Assembly (NCBI GenBank): GCA_000320545.1
Contig: ADNK01002986.1
Span: 1-32,531, forward strand
Direction of reading: 5' to 3'
DNA length: 32,531 bases
Source: Bigelowiella natans CCMP2755
Taxonomy: Eukaryota; Cercozoa; Chlorarachniophyceae
Part shown: positions 32,503-32,531 of the stretch, one piece after another
Layout: each line of letters opens with the position of its first letter
Position numbering within the stretch: the first letter of the stretch is position 1
Notes under the pieces: model-generated
What the model was told of the DNA's origin: nothing
The model's database searches: none
What the model saw: the letters and a program-made list of their open reading frames with translations, nothing else
Translations under genes and position numbers: made by a program

Positions 32503-32531
32503 CTCATTAATTAATGACTCTCTCTCTCTCT

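Noticed and set aside
1-32531. CRISPR arrays, bacterial operons, tRNA or rRNA genes, intact transposons
   Set aside because: No spaced direct repeats, no cloverleaf or rRNA signature that I could recognise, and no transposase or reverse transcriptase motifs; the repeats present are microsatellites and word-biased islands.

Overview
This is nuclear DNA from a microbial eukaryote, probably a protist or alga. Nearly every gene is interrupted by GT-AG introns, many only 42-70 bases long. Intergenic stretches are full of microsatellites, and the gene set (EF-hand protein phosphatase, RGS protein, RRM protein, cystathionine gamma-lyase) is typically eukaryotic. I cannot name the lineage from sequence alone. 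Exon models were built by hand from reading frame, intron phase and splice sites. Every multi-exon model given keeps one open frame across its junctions unless the entry says otherwise.

Layout. 17-1604 (+): unrecognised, partly hydrophobic protein in nine exons. 1605-3718: no gene seen; CTAG-rich island. 3719-8475 (+): about 887-residue EF-hand Ser/Thr phosphatase of the PPEF/RdgC/PP7 type in about 36 exons. 8476-9435: CTAG-rich island. 9436-10341 (-): unrecognised protein with two 14-3-3-like motifs. 11233-12522 (+): intronless secretory SMP-30/gluconolactonase-like protein. 13447-14778 (-): small single-RRM protein of RBPMS type. 14898-16116 (-): Lys/Glu-rich coiled-coil protein. 16524-18729 (+): nuclear-type protein with a Tudor-like beta domain. 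19685-20796 (-): acidic, disordered protein with a SUMO-interacting-type motif. 20835-21962 (-): membrane protein resembling DUF4395. 22193-23104 (-): RGS-domain protein. 23760-24770 (+): coiled-coil protein. 24771-26795: largest CTAG-rich island. 26796-28181 (+): cystathionine gamma-lyase ending in SKL. 29081-31772 (-): well-structured but unnamed protein in about 12 exons. 31848-32502 (-): 3' part of a further gene running off the window.

The genes do not form one pathway. Signalling parts recur: a calcium-regulated phosphatase, an RGS protein that would act on G-alpha subunits, and a candidate 14-3-3 client. Two enzymes carry apparent C-terminal sorting signals (RDDL with a signal peptide; SKL). 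The most unusual non-coding signals are the CTAG/CATG/TGCA-rich intergenic islands and long C-homopolymers on the sense strand of introns, several placed just before the 3' splice site.
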